From assembly GCA_009781635.1 (NCBI GenBank), contig WQXU01000013.1:20723-84722 (forward strand): a DNA stretch of 64,000 nt. Reading direction: 5' to 3'. The DNA is from Treponema sp. (GTDB lineage Bacteria; Spirochaetota; Spirochaetia; Treponematales; Breznakiellaceae). Of this stretch, positions 1 through 8,914 are shown one piece after another (position 1 is the stretch's first letter; each line of letters opens with the position of its first letter). The notes under the pieces are model-generated. The model was not told the origin of the DNA, did not search any database, and worked only from the letters and a program-made list of their open reading frames with translations. The translations under genes were made by a program, and so were the position numbers.

Positions 1-970
1 GTTTCAGCGATATTTGTTGAAATAACGACTTTTGTTTTGCCTTTTGGCGCAATTTCAAAAACTTTTTCCTGTTCTTCTTTTCCAAGCCTGCCGTATAACG
101 GAACAAGATGCAAATATTTTCCGGCAGGACACATTGAAAGCCTGTTCATGCATTCTTTGATCATCTTTTCGCCTGAAAGAAAAATTAATATATCACCTGC
201 TTTGGAAACCCTGCCTTCTGAGAGTTCCTTGTTTTCGCTTATGAAACGCGTGGTAATTGCCTCTATTTTCATTAAAATCGCTTCATCTGCGCTGATATTT
301 GAATAATTTTTGTCTTTCTGCTCTTTGTTTTCCTTTTTTTGATCCCTGAAATCTGATCCATGCTCTCTTAATACCGGATCGTAAATCATTATCACAGGAA
401 AACGCTGCGCTTCTATCTTTACAATAGGGCAATTATTAAAGTATTCGGAGAAAACTTCGGCATTAATTGTTGCAGAAGAAATTATAACTTTGAAATCTTT
501 GGGCTTTCAAGCGTTCTTTTCAGCAAACCAAGGATAAAATCGATGTTTAAACTTCTTTCATGAGCTTCATCAACAACCAGAAGACTGTATTTAGACAGCC
601 ATGGATCGAGTTTCATTTCCTGAAGCAGTATTCCGTCTGTCATAATTTTTATTTTGGTTTCATGATTTGTCATGTCGGCGAATCTCATCTTGTAACCTAT
701 GAGTCCGGGGATTACAGTTGAGCATTGACGCGCAATAAACTCGCTTACAGATACTGCCGCTATGCGCCGCGGCTGAGTTACACCAATGATTCCGTTTTGC
801 GCATAGCCTGCTTCGTAAAGTATAACAGGAAGCTGCGTTGTTTTTCCTGAACCTGTCGGGCTCTCAACAACGAGCGTCTGATTATTTTTTAACATTGATA
901 AAATTTTTTCTTGATTTTTGTAGACAGGAAGTTCAATATAGTTCATAATATTTATCATAATGACTTGCAT
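1..970 (-). CDS. hrpA: DEAH-box RNA helicase (HrpA type), frameshifted and cut by the window edge
   Basis: N-terminal part of an ATP-dependent DEAH-box helicase. The first reading frame (970 to 482) shows motif I (SPTGSGKTTQLP), motif Ia (TQPRRIAAVSVSE) and motif II (VVDEAHERSLNIDF). It then stops at 482-484. The -1 frame continues without a stop to position 1, giving motif III (IISSATINAEVFSEYF), helicase-C sequence and a motif V-like STNIAET. The shift point is at 497-503, where the minus strand reads C CCA AAG, a canonical slippery heptamer. A -1 slip there gives PKDFKVIISSATINA, exactly what the family requires. This is either programmed frameshifting, a real 1-nt loss, or an assembly error. 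Several in-frame ATGs (970, 958, 946) could be the start, and none has a clear Shine-Dalgarno. Divergent from ppdK. Confidence 0.8.
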
Positions 971-994
971 AAAAAAAAGAAAGTATGATATATT
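965..994 (+). promoter_or_regulatory. sigma70-like promoter of ppdK
   Basis: TTGCAT at 965-970 and TATATT at 989-994 are separated by 18 nt. Transcription would begin near 1001, just before the GGAGG ribosome site at 1005-1009, giving a very short leader. Read by eye only. Confidence 0.5.
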
Positions 995-1015
995 AAATAC
1001 ATATGGAGGATGTTA

Positions 1016-4000
1016 ATGTCTAAACAAAAAAACGTTTACTTCTTTGGTAATGGTAAAGCTGAAGGAGATGCAAAGATGAAATTTGTTTTAGGCGGCAAGG
1101 GCGCCAATCTTGCCGAGATGACTAATCTTGGAATTCCGGTTCCGCCAGGCTTTACAATTTCTACAGATGTATGCGCTGCTTATTATGAAAATAAGAACAA
1201 GTATCCTGCAGGATTAAAAGAAGAAGTAGAAGCAGGACTTAAAAAACTGGAAACAGTTATGAAAAAGAAACTTGGAGATCCAGGTGATCCGCTTTTGGTT
1301 TCTGTTCGTTCAGGAGCCGCAGCTTCAATGCCGGGCATGATGGATACAATCCTGAATCTTGGTATGAGTGATAAAGCGGTTAAGGGTCTTTCAGATAAGA
1401 CCGGAAATCCGCGGTTTGCATGGGATGCTTACAGGCGTTTCATTCAGATGTTCGGTGATGTTGTTATGGGCGTTGATCATGATCATTTTGAAAATGCCCT
1501 TGCAGAAATGAAAAAAAATAAAAAAATTGAACTTGATACAGACCTTACAGCAGCAGATTTAGAAAAACTGGTCGATCAGTATAAACAAATCGTTAAAAAA
1601 CATTCCGGCAAAGATTTTCCGCAAAACCCGCTTGATCAGCTTTGGGGTTCGATAAATGCGGTTTTCGGCTCATGGATGAATGAAAGAGCTGTTAAATACC
1701 GTCAGATCGAGAATATAAAAGGGCTTATAGGAACAGCTGTTAATATTCAATCTATGGTATTCGGCAATTTCGGCGATGATTCAGGAACAGGCGTATGTTT
1801 CAGCCGCGATCCTTCAACAGGTATCAATGAATTTTACGGCGAGTATCTGATGAATGCGCAGGGTGAAGATGTTGTCGCAGGTATCAGGACTCCGGAAAGA
1901 ATTTCAACTCTGGAAAAAAAGAATCCTGTTATTTATAAACAGCTTATTTCCATTAAAAACAAACTGGAAAAACATTTTAAAGATATGCAGGATATGGAAT
2001 TCACTGTTCAGCAGGGAATTTTATACATTCTGCAGACGCGCAACGGCAAACGCGCCGGTACAGCTGCTGTAAAATGCGCTGTAGATATGGTAGCTGAAGG
2101 TCTAATCGATAAAAATACTGCTATTATGCGTGTAACGCCGGGCCATCTTGATCAGCTTCTCCATCCGATGATTGATGCAAAGGCTGCAAAAAACGCCAAA
2201 TCCATTACAAAGGGATTAAATGCATCGCCGGGCGCTGCCTGCGGCAGAATTGTTTACACTGCAAAGGACGCTGAAAGCTGGCATGAAAGAGGCGAAAAAG
2301 TAATGCTTGTCCGCAAGGAAACATGTCCTGAAGATATCGGCGGAATGGTTGTTTCGCAGGGTATTCTTACTTCAACCGGCGGAAAAACAAGCCATGCGGC
2401 AGTTGTTGCGCGCGGTATGGGCACTCCCTGTATTGTTGGCGCAAAAAGCGTTCTGTTACACAGCGACGGAACAGTTGATATCGGCGGAAAGATATATAAA
2501 GAAGGCGACTGGATAACAATTGACGGTTCTTCAGGCGAAGTATATGAAGGAAAAATGCCGCTTGTTTCTCCGGAAATCTCCAGAGACATGGAAACCTTCC
2601 TTAAATGGTGTGATGAAGTGCGTTCGGGCAGCGTTCGCGGCAAGGTAAAAGGTTTCGATGTAAGAACCAATGCCGATCAGCCGGAAGATGCAAGACGCGC
2701 GTTTGATTTCGGCGCTCAGGGCATAGGTCTTTGCCGCACAGAGCACATGTTCTTCGAAAAAGACAAGCTTGTTCACTTCCGCGCGATGATTCTCTCGGAA
2801 ACAGAAGAAGAGAGAAAAATCCAGTTAAAGAAGATTCTTCCGTTACAACAGAAGGATTTCTTTGGCATATTCAAGGAGATGGGAGGCCGCCCTGTAACAA
2901 TAAGGCTTTTAGATCCTCCTCTTCATGAATTTGTTCCCCATACAAAAGAAGATATTGCAGAACTTGCAGCTCACTTAAATATTGACGAAGAAAAATTATC
3001 AATTAAAATCGGCACTCTTGTTGAAAGCAACCCAATGCTGGGACATCGCGGCTGCCGTCTTGCAGTTACTTTCCCTGAAATTTATGACATGCAGGTTGAA
3101 GCAATAGCCCTTGCAGCGGCAGAGTGCGCAAAGCAAAAGATTCCGGTGAATCCGGAAATAATGATTCCGCTGATTGTTACCTCAAGAGAACTTAAATTCC
3201 TTCGCCCCAATGCTGAAAAAGTACTTGAAAGGGTGTTCAATGCAGCAGGCGTTAAAGTTCCCGTTAAAATCGGCACAATGATCGAAGTTCCCCGCGCTGC
3301 GATTCGCGCAGGCGGTATTGCAGATTTTGCAGACTTTTTCAGTTTTGGAACAAACGATCTTACGCAAATGACTTTTGGCTTTAGCCGCGACGATGTCGCA
3401 TCGTTCCTGCCGATTTATTTGCAAAAAGGTATTCTTGATGACGAGCCATTCCAGACAATCGACCAAAACGGCGTTGGAGGGCTTATAGAACATGCAATTT
3501 TAGAAGGAAGATTAGTAAAACCGGATCTTAAAATTGGGATCTGCGGAGAGCACGGCGGCGATCCTGCTTCTATAGAATTTTGCTATAGAGCCGGGTTTAG
3601 CTATGTATCATGTTCACCATTCCGGGTGCCATTAGCACGCCTTGCAGGCGCGCAAGCGGTAATCAAAAATTCCGGAAAGAACATAATGGGAGGGGAGTCA
3701 GGTAAGACAAAACCTGCCACTGCCAGGGTGAAAGGCAGTAAAAAACCTGTTAAGGGGGGCAAGAAGATGGCAGTAACATCTGCAAAAAAACCCGCAGCGA
3801 AAAAGGCAGCTGCAAAGAAACCGGCAGCTAAAAAGGTAGCTGCAAAAAAACCCGCAGCGAAAAAAGTAGCTGCAAAGAAACCGGCAGCTAAGAAAGTAGT
3901 TGCAAAAAAAGTTGGAGCAAAAAAACCTGCAGCAAAGAAAGCCACCGTAAAGAAAGTTGGCGCTAAGAAACCGGCAGCGAAGAAAGTAGCTGCAAAGAAA

Positions 4001-4147
4001 CCTGCAGCAAAGAAAGTAGCTGCAAAGAAACCGGCAGCGAAGAAAGTAGCTGCAAAGAAACCTGCAGCAGCAAAAAAACCTGCAGCAGCAAAAAAACCCG
4101 CAGTTAAGAAAGCTGCGGCGCCAAAAGCCGTCACTGTAACTATCTAA
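1016..4147 (+). CDS. ppdK: pyruvate, phosphate dikinase with histone-H1-like C-terminal tail
   Basis: Interconverts pyruvate, ATP and phosphate with PEP, AMP and PPi; in anaerobic spirochaetes it serves PPi-linked glycolysis. The start at 1016 is chosen because GGAGG (1005-1009) lies 6 nt before it; an in-frame ATG at 1010 lies too close. The protein is 1043 aa. An N-terminal ATP-grasp region is followed by the phosphohistidine swivelling domain ([15 protein letters not shown], His460) and a PEP-binding TIM barrel with [16 protein letters not shown] and a catalytic Cys near ICGEHGG. The dikinase core ends around residue 890 ([15 protein letters not shown]), the usual family length. About 145 further residues are almost entirely Lys, Ala, Pro and Val in a repeated AAKKPAAKK pattern, which is not part of the enzyme family. 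A second in-frame ATG at 3767 has its own G-rich ribosome-site-like sequence. Confidence 0.95.
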   Translation: MSKQKNVYFFGNGKAEGDAKMKFVLGGKGANLAEMTNLGIPVPPGFTISTDVCAAYYENKNKYPAGLKEEVEAGLKKLETVMKKKLGDPGDPLLVSVRSGAAASMPGMMDTILNLGMSDKAVKGLSDKTGNPRFAWDAYRRFIQMFGDVVMGVDHDHFENALAEMKKNKKIELDTDLTAADLEKLVDQYKQIVKKHSGKDFPQNPLDQLWGSINAVFGSWMNERAVKYRQIENIKGLIGTAVNIQSMVFGNFGDDSGTGVCFSRDPSTGINEFYGEYLMNAQGEDVVAGIRTPERISTLEKKNPVIYKQLISIKNKLEKHFKDMQDMEFTVQQGILYILQTRNGKRAGTAAVKCAVDMVAEGLIDKNTAIMRVTPGHLDQLLHPMIDAKAAKNAKSITKGLNASPGAACGRIVYTAKDAESWHERGEKVMLVRKETCPEDIGGMVVSQGILTSTGGKTSHAAVVARGMGTPCIVGAKSVLLHSDGTVDIGGKIYKEGDWITIDGSSGEVYEGKMPLVSPEISRDMETFLKWCDEVRSGSVRGKVKGFDVRTNADQPEDARRAFDFGAQGIGLCRTEHMFFEKDKLVHFRAMILSETEEERKIQLKKILPLQQKDFFGIFKEMGGRPVTIRLLDPPLHEFVPHTKEDIAELAAHLNIDEEKLSIKIGTLVESNPMLGHRGCRLAVTFPEIYDMQVEAIALAAAECAKQKIPVNPEIMIPLIVTSRELKFLRPNAEKVLERVFNAAGVKVPVKIGTMIEVPRAAIRAGGIADFADFFSFGTNDLTQMTFGFSRDDVASFLPIYLQKGILDDEPFQTIDQNGVGGLIEHAILEGRLVKPDLKIGICGEHGGDPASIEFCYRAGFSYVSCSPFRVPLARLAGAQAVIKNSGKNIMGGESGKTKPATARVKGSKKPVKGGKKMAVTSAKKPAAKKAAAKKPAAKKVAAKKPAAKKVAAKKPAAKKVVAKKVGAKKPAAKKATVKKVGAKKPAAKKVAAKKPAAKKVAAKKPAAKKVAAKKPAAAKKPAAAKKPAVKKAAAPKAVTVTI
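3704..4144 (+). repeat. repeat array encoding the H1-like K/A/P tail of PPDK
   Basis: From about 3781 to 4110 the DNA is built of near-identical 15 and 30 nt units encoding KPAAK and KVAAK, with synonymous variation at third positions (GCA/GCT/GCG, AAA/AAG). The synonymous drift suggests the protein sequence, not just the DNA, is kept. ATG 3767 is preceded by AAGGGGGG at 3752-3759, 7 nt away. If used, it would produce a separate 126-aa strongly basic protein resembling bacterial H1-like nucleoid proteins. Confidence 0.8.
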
Positions 4148-4185
4148 GACATGGCTTTGGGTATATAGAAAAAAAGTTATCTGTA

Positions 4186-4240
4186 AAGGACCTGATCCGG
4201 CGGCTGGATTTCCGGCTGCCGTGGTTCAGGTCTTTTTTTT
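4186..4240 (+). terminator. rho-independent terminator of ppdK
   Basis: GACCTGA (4189-4195) pairs with TCAGGTC (4226-4232), with a GC-rich inner hairpin (GGCGGC / GCTGCC region), followed by eight T residues at 4233-4240. Confidence 0.85.
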
Positions 4241-4281
4241 GCCGTCATTTTATAAATATATTTAAGAAATTATAATAATTA

Positions 4282-4310
4282 TAGTCAAAATTGTATTACG
4301 GTGATACAAT
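4282..4310 (+). promoter_or_regulatory. candidate promoter abutting the hybrid kinase start
   Basis: TACAAT at 4305-4310 is a good -10 box, with a poor -35 (TAGTCA, 4282-4287) 17 nt upstream. Only 6 nt separate the -10 from the ATG at 4317, so transcription would start at or next to the start codon. No Shine-Dalgarno is seen. Confidence 0.35.
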
Positions 4311-4316
4311 ATTCAA

Positions 4317-6782
4317 ATGGCGGGATTTCTGAAATTAAAAATGACAATCCGTGCAAGGATATTTATTGTAATTATTATTACCGCAATTGTCATAACTGTA
4401 TCCAGTCTTGCTGTTGGTTCACTGTTTCTGGTGCGAAGCGTCAGAGAGGCGGTAGAATCCGATATGCTGATTGCAGTTGACATCGCAGATCAGTATATAA
4501 CCAAAGAAATTGATCTTATAAAGCAAAAAGCAGGCGAAGCAGCCAGGGAAATCAATCTTCTATACAGCGCCGGAGAGAGACAGGGCGTTCTTGAGAAGGT
4601 TTTTAATCTGCATTTACAGCAGTCAAAGTTTATAAGCCTTGCTGTTTTTAATTATACCGAATTGCTGGATCATTACGGCCAGTCTATGATATTACCGGAA
4701 CTTTTACACGGAAATTTTATGAGAGCTGCAATGAGGGGAGATATGGCCATCTCGTCCACTATGTATTGTCCCGACGGCTCTCTTGTCATGTATATATCAG
4801 CGCCGGTTAATAATAACCAGTTTTTGGCCGTTGTTATTCCCGGCCTGTATTTTAATGAAATAATTTCCCGGCTGACTTTCCGGGAAACGGGATATCTTTT
4901 CCTTTATGATGCAGACGGGTATGTTATTTCCGATTATCAGGCAGAATTGGTGCAGCAGCGCATCAATTTTATTGACCTTGCAAAAACAGACAGTTCATAT
5001 TTTGATTTGGCTGCAATAGCATCACGCGGAATTATCGGTGAACGCGGCGCCGGTATGTTCAAAATAAACGGCGTACCAAGAATGAGCGCTTTTCGTCCTG
5101 TTTCAAGCCCGAACGAAGGCTGGGTTGTGGGAATTGTGGCGCCTCTTAATGAAAGCGCGTTAAATAATATACCAGGCGGTATCATGCTGATGGGTATAAT
5201 AACGCTTGTATTATGCGTAATAACCGCTTTTATTGCTACAATTATCCTGAAACGTCCGTATGAAGAAGCAGACATCCTGAGAAAATCGGCAGAGGCAATG
5301 TCAGATTCAAAATCCAATTTTATGGCGACAGTGAGCCACGAGATACGCACTCCAATGAACAGCATAATTGGTTTTTCCGAACTGGCGCTGGACAGCGAGG
5401 CTGCGCTGAAAACAAGGGACTATATAAGGAATATAAAAACTAATGCAAATTGGCTGCTGCAGATAATCAATGACATACTTGATATATCTAAAGTTGAATC
5501 CGGAAGAATGACTGTAGAAAATATCCCGTTTGAAATGCATGAATTATTTTCAAGCTGCAGGACAATAATAATGCCAAAAGCGGTTGAAAAAGGCATAACC
5601 CTGTATTTTTATGTTGAGCCAAGCCTGGGTAAAAAACCCCTGGGCGATCCTGCAAGACTGCGCCAGGTGCTTGTAAACCTTCTTTCCAATGCAGTTAAAT
5701 TTACAAACACCGGAATGGTTAAACTTCATGCTGTACTAAAAGAGATGAATGAGAAAACCATCACTATGTACTTTGAGGTAAAGGACAGCGGTATTGGCAT
5801 GACGCCAGAGCAGATTAGCATGATATTTGATCCCTTTGCGCAGGTAGAAACCGGAACAGTGCGCAGGCAAGGCGGTACAGGGCTTGGGCTTGCGATAACA
5901 AAAAATATTATAGAGCTGATGGGCGGAAAACTTTCTGTTGACAGTTCTCCCGGCATTGGTTCAAAGTTCAGCTTTGAGCTGATATTTGACACCATTGATG
6001 TGAATGATGATGAGTTCATCGATGAAAAAATAATTATTAACGAGATTGAAAAACCTGCCTTTAACGGTGAAATTCTGCTATGCGAAGACAATCTTATGAA
6101 TCAGCAGGTTATTTGCGAACATCTTGCAAGAGTGGGTTTAAAAACTGTTGTTGCAGATAATGGAAAAATCGGCCTTGAACTGATAAAAAGAAGAGCGGAC
6201 AGCGGCGAGAAGCAGTTTGATCTTGTCTTTATGGATATACATATGCCTGTTATGGACGGCCTTGAGGCGTCAGCGAAAATCATGGAACTTAAAACAGGAG
6301 TCCCTGTTGTGGCAATGACAGCTAATATAATGTTTAACGACAGGGAAATTTACAAAAAGAGCGGTATGACTGACTGTGTCGGGAAACCCTTTACATCCCA
6401 GGAATTGTGGCGCTGCCTTATGAAATACCTTATTCCCATGAGCAAGACTAAAGAGCATAAATATATGCAGCTTGAAGCGGATATGGAATTCCAGAAAAAC
6501 CTTCAGACTTTATTTGTAAAATTAAATAAAGACAAATATGATGAAATAACTGCCGCAATGGAAGAGGGCGATCTGGCGCTGGCGCAAAGGATGGCGCATA
6601 CATTAAAGGGAAATGCAGGGCAAATTGGAAAAATTATACTTCAAAAAGCTGCCGCTGATATAGAATACCAGCTAAAAAGCGGAAAAAATACAGTAACCGG
6701 AGAACAATTAATAATTCTTAAAACCGAGCTTGAAATGGTGCTGAATGAATTCTCTCAGGATATCAAACATAAAGGATGGTAG
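4317..6782 (+). CDS. hybrid sensor histidine kinase with REC and Hpt domains
   Basis: 821-aa membrane sensor running a complete His-Asp-His relay in one chain. Transmembrane helix at about residues 12-34, an extracytoplasmic CACHE-like sensor region to about 285, and a second helix at about 285-310. HisKA follows with phospho-acceptor His341 (ATVSHEIRTPMNSIIGF), then HATPase with DSGIGMT and GGTGLGLAITKN boxes. The receiver has acceptor Asp640 (VFMDIHMPVMDG) and its signalling Lys (VGKPF), and the C-terminal Hpt has His761 (RMAHTLKGNAGQIG). The next gene, 3 nt downstream, is a REC-GGDEF protein, the obvious recipient of the Hpt phosphoryl group. The ligand cannot be read from the sequence. 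The start at 4317 lacks a Shine-Dalgarno; ATG 4341 is an alternative. Confidence 0.92.
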   Translation: MAGFLKLKMTIRARIFIVIIITAIVITVSSLAVGSLFLVRSVREAVESDMLIAVDIADQYITKEIDLIKQKAGEAAREINLLYSAGERQGVLEKVFNLHLQQSKFISLAVFNYTELLDHYGQSMILPELLHGNFMRAAMRGDMAISSTMYCPDGSLVMYISAPVNNNQFLAVVIPGLYFNEIISRLTFRETGYLFLYDADGYVISDYQAELVQQRINFIDLAKTDSSYFDLAAIASRGIIGERGAGMFKINGVPRMSAFRPVSSPNEGWVVGIVAPLNESALNNIPGGIMLMGIITLVLCVITAFIATIILKRPYEEADILRKSAEAMSDSKSNFMATVSHEIRTPMNSIIGFSELALDSEAALKTRDYIRNIKTNANWLLQIINDILDISKVESGRMTVENIPFEMHELFSSCRTIIMPKAVEKGITLYFYVEPSLGKKPLGDPARLRQVLVNLLSNAVKFTNTGMVKLHAVLKEMNEKTITMYFEVKDSGIGMTPEQISMIFDPFAQVETGTVRRQGGTGLGLAITKNIIELMGGKLSVDSSPGIGSKFSFELIFDTIDVNDDEFIDEKIIINEIEKPAFNGEILLCEDNLMNQQVICEHLARVGLKTVVADNGKIGLELIKRRADSGEKQFDLVFMDIHMPVMDGLEASAKIMELKTGVPVVAMTANIMFNDREIYKKSGMTDCVGKPFTSQELWRCLMKYLIPMSKTKEHKYMQLEADMEFQKNLQTLFVKLNKDKYDEITAAMEEGDLALAQRMAHTLKGNAGQIGKIILQKAAADIEYQLKSGKNTVTGEQLIILKTELEMVLNEFSQDIKHKGW

Positions 6783-6785
6783 GAA

Positions 6786-7703
6786 ATGGAGGTAAAAAAG
6801 AATTCTCTGCTTATTGTAGATGATGAAAATTCAAATCTTAAGGTACTTACATACATACTCGGTCAGGATTATACAATTTATACATCTTCAAACGGAGCAA
6901 ATGCAATTGAAAAAGCAAGAGAGTATGTTCCGGATCTTATTTTGCTGGATATTTTAATGCCTGGTATGGATGGATACCAGACGCTTTCTGAAATAAAGAA
7001 GTGCAATATAGTTAAGAAAACACCCGTTATTTTTATTACAGGGCTGGACAGCGATGAAGACGAAGAAAAAGGCCTGTCTCTTGATTCCGCCGATTATATA
7101 ACAAAGCCCTTTAATCCGACAATTGTCAAGTTAAGGGTTCGCAACCAGATTCAGATTGTAAACCAGTTGCGTACAATTGAAAAACTAATAATGATTGATC
7201 AGTTGACAAACATTCCAAACAGGCGCTGTTTTGATGACAGGTTAAAAATGGAATGGAAACAGGCAATTAGGGAGAACACGCCAATCAGCCTGCTGGTGAT
7301 GGATTTGGATAAATTTAAAAATATAAATGACACTTACGGACATCTGCAGGGTGATATTGTGCTGCAAACGGTTGCAGAAGTTTTTTCTCATTCTTTTAAA
7401 CGTCCGGGGGATTTTGTAGCCAGATGGGGAGGCGAGGAATTTGTTGTTCTTATGCCGAATACGCAAATGGAAGGAGCTGTTGAAGTAGCCGAAAAAATCC
7501 GCAGTGATGTGGAAAGCAGGGTTATGCCAAGCCTTGATCATTCCAGAATAACAATAACAATCAGTATCGGCGTTAATTCAATTGTGCCGACTCTGGACTG
7601 TCTGGTTGATTCATTCATTTCCAATGCGGACAAAGCGCTTTACAACGCAAAACAAACCGGCAGGAATAAGGTTGTTTGTTATAATAAAGATTTAATTAAA
7701 TGA
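6786..7703 (+). CDS. response regulator with GGDEF domain (diguanylate cyclase)
   Basis: 305-aa two-domain protein. The receiver (about 8-125) has Asp55 (ILLDILMPGMDG) and a conserved Lys (YITKPFNP). The GGDEF domain (about 135-300) has an intact active site, GGEEF at 215-219. The product-inhibition I-site RxxD (RPGD) lies five residues before it, so it should make c-di-GMP and be feedback-inhibited. The ATG follows the kinase stop by 3 nt, and the ribosome site overlaps the end of that gene, so the two are translationally coupled. A PilZ-domain gene at 12846 is a possible local c-di-GMP target (inference). Confidence 0.93.
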   Translation: MEVKKNSLLIVDDENSNLKVLTYILGQDYTIYTSSNGANAIEKAREYVPDLILLDILMPGMDGYQTLSEIKKCNIVKKTPVIFITGLDSDEDEEKGLSLDSADYITKPFNPTIVKLRVRNQIQIVNQLRTIEKLIMIDQLTNIPNRRCFDDRLKMEWKQAIRENTPISLLVMDLDKFKNINDTYGHLQGDIVLQTVAEVFSHSFKRPGDFVARWGGEEFVVLMPNTQMEGAVEVAEKIRSDVESRVMPSLDHSRITITISIGVNSIVPTLDCLVDSFISNADKALYNAKQTGRNKVVCYNKDLIK

Positions 7704-7762
7704 GCCTCCGCGGGGCAAACCCCACGTATCTTAAGAGTCGAGATGTAACAAAGCGGAGGCTC
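7702..7762. repeat. 10-bp inverted repeat with two inner hairpins (three-way-junction fold)
   Basis: GAGCCTCCGC (7702-7711) pairs perfectly with GCGGAGGCTC (7753-7762). Inside lie GGGG-CAAA-CCCC (7712-7723) and a weaker ATCT/AGAT stem (7728-7731 / 7741-7744), so the transcript could form a three-way junction. It begins inside the stop codon of the GGDEF gene. No T-run follows, so it is not a typical terminator. Confidence 0.6.
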
Positions 7763-7786
7763 GTTCGTAAGGAAATTTATTATACC

Positions 7787-7861
7787 GTCTGGTTTAATAC
7801 CAAATATTCCAAAACTGAATGTAATTAGAGCCGCAGCAAGCCGCGGGGTATTAAACCAGAC
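7787..7861. repeat. perfect 15-bp inverted repeat, 45-nt loop
   Basis: GTCTGGTTTAATACC (7787-7801) and GGTATTAAACCAGAC (7847-7861) are exact reverse complements. The loop contains GCCGC repeats. No coding frame and no flanking target-site duplication were seen. It could be a small palindromic intergenic element or a structured RNA. Together with the element at 7702 it fills most of the 340-nt gap before the rod genes. Confidence 0.65.
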
Positions 7862-7960
7862 TTTCGAATAAAATTTTAAAAACCTCGTTAAATGGCTTCC
7901 TTAAGAAAGTACAAAATTCTGTATGTTTTTGCAGTCTTTTCCGGCCGGAAACAGGCTGCT

Positions 7961-7987
7961 TTAGGCATGCGCTTCTATTGCCGATAA
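7961..7987 (+). promoter_or_regulatory. sigma28 (FliA)-type flagellar promoter
   Basis: A perfect sigma28 -10 box, GCCGATAA, lies at 7980-7987. A partial -35 (TTAGGCAT, 4 of 8 to TAAAGTTT) lies at the correct 11-nt spacing. It sits 57 nt before the first rod gene. A small hairpin (CTCAC 8000-8004 / GTGAG 8015-8019) and a strong AAGGAGGT (8029-8036) follow in the leader. Confidence 0.65.
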
Positions 7988-8043
7988 TGAAGCATGAACC
8001 TCACCCGGAACGGAGTGAGACCTAGCATAAGGAGGTCACCCTC

Positions 8044-8895
8044 GTGATCAGAGGATGGTATACAGGCGCCAGCGGAATGAGGGCGCAGCAATGGCGGCTT
8101 GATGCTGTAGCAAACAATTTGGCCAATGTGGACACAGACGGCTACAAAAGGGATGTTGCGTCTTTTAAGGCATTCCCAGAAATGCTGCTGCGGCGAACTG
8201 ACGATGACGGAGTTTATAAGCATCCCTTTGGTTCTGCGGACGCTGCGCCTATTATTGGAAAGCTTGGAACAGGCGTGGAATTAAACGAATTATTTACAAG
8301 TTTCACCCAGGGCGCGCCGAAAGAGACAACAAGCGACTTTGATCTCATGCTTGAAGGAAGAGGTTTTTTTGCAGTCGCAACTCCTTACGGGGAGCGTTAT
8401 ACAAGAAACGGTTCATTTATACTTGGCAAGGAAGGATATCTTCTTACAAAAGAGGGGTTCCCGGTTCTTGGCGAAAACGGCCCTGTCAATGTAAAAGCAA
8501 ATAATTTTAAAGTCGACGCTGACGGCAGAATATGGATAAATGCTGCGTATCAGGATGATCCGGAGTTAATGGTAGGAAGGGAAGCGAATCTCTGGGAAGA
8601 TCCGGTCCTTCTTGATGTTTTAAGAATAGTAGAGTTTGAGCTTGATCGTTATCTGGAAAAACAGGGTTCCAGCCTTTACCGCGAAAGCCATACATCAGGC
8701 CCTGCGATAAGCATGGCAGGCGAGATGCGTCCAAAAGTTCTACAGGGTTTTCTTGAATCCTCCAATGTTGATCCTGTAGTGGAAATGGTTCAGATGATCG
8801 AAGTGAACCGCGCTTATGAGGCAAACCAGAAAGTGATCCAGACAGAAGAGGCAATGCTTGGCACCTTGATTAATCAGGTAGCTAAATTCGGTTAA
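8044..8895 (+). CDS. flgF: flagellar rod protein (FlgF/FlgG family, first paralogue)
   Basis: 283-aa flagellar rod protein, exported without a signal peptide through the flagellar type III apparatus. The N-terminal rod motif (TGASGMRAQQWRLDAVANN, then LANVDTDGYK) and the C-terminal helix (MVQMIEVNRAYEANQKVIQT) are both present. These form the coiled coil that packs rod subunits. It begins with GTG at 8044, set by AAGGAGGT at 8029-8036. It heads a three-gene operon under a sigma28-type promoter. T. pallidum carries an equivalent tandem flgG-like pair. FlgF rather than FlgG is assigned because the next gene is the better FlgG. Confidence 0.88.
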   Translation: MIRGWYTGASGMRAQQWRLDAVANNLANVDTDGYKRDVASFKAFPEMLLRRTDDDGVYKHPFGSADAAPIIGKLGTGVELNELFTSFTQGAPKETTSDFDLMLEGRGFFAVATPYGERYTRNGSFILGKEGYLLTKEGFPVLGENGPVNVKANNFKVDADGRIWINAAYQDDPELMVGREANLWEDPVLLDVLRIVEFELDRYLEKQGSSLYRESHTSGPAISMAGEMRPKVLQGFLESSNVDPVVEMVQMIEVNRAYEANQKVIQTEEAMLGTLINQVAKFG

Positions 8896-8914
8896 TAATA
8901 TACAGGAGAGATAA

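Noticed and set aside
3601..4134. Long antisense open frame of Phe, Ala and Gly repeats
   Set aside because: It is the complement of the Lys/Ala tail repeats of ppdK; no start signals, and its hydrophobic pattern follows from AAG/GCA complements.
3781..4135. Direct repeats that could look like a CRISPR array
   Set aside because: Units are contiguous coding repeats in frame with ppdK, with no unique spacers.
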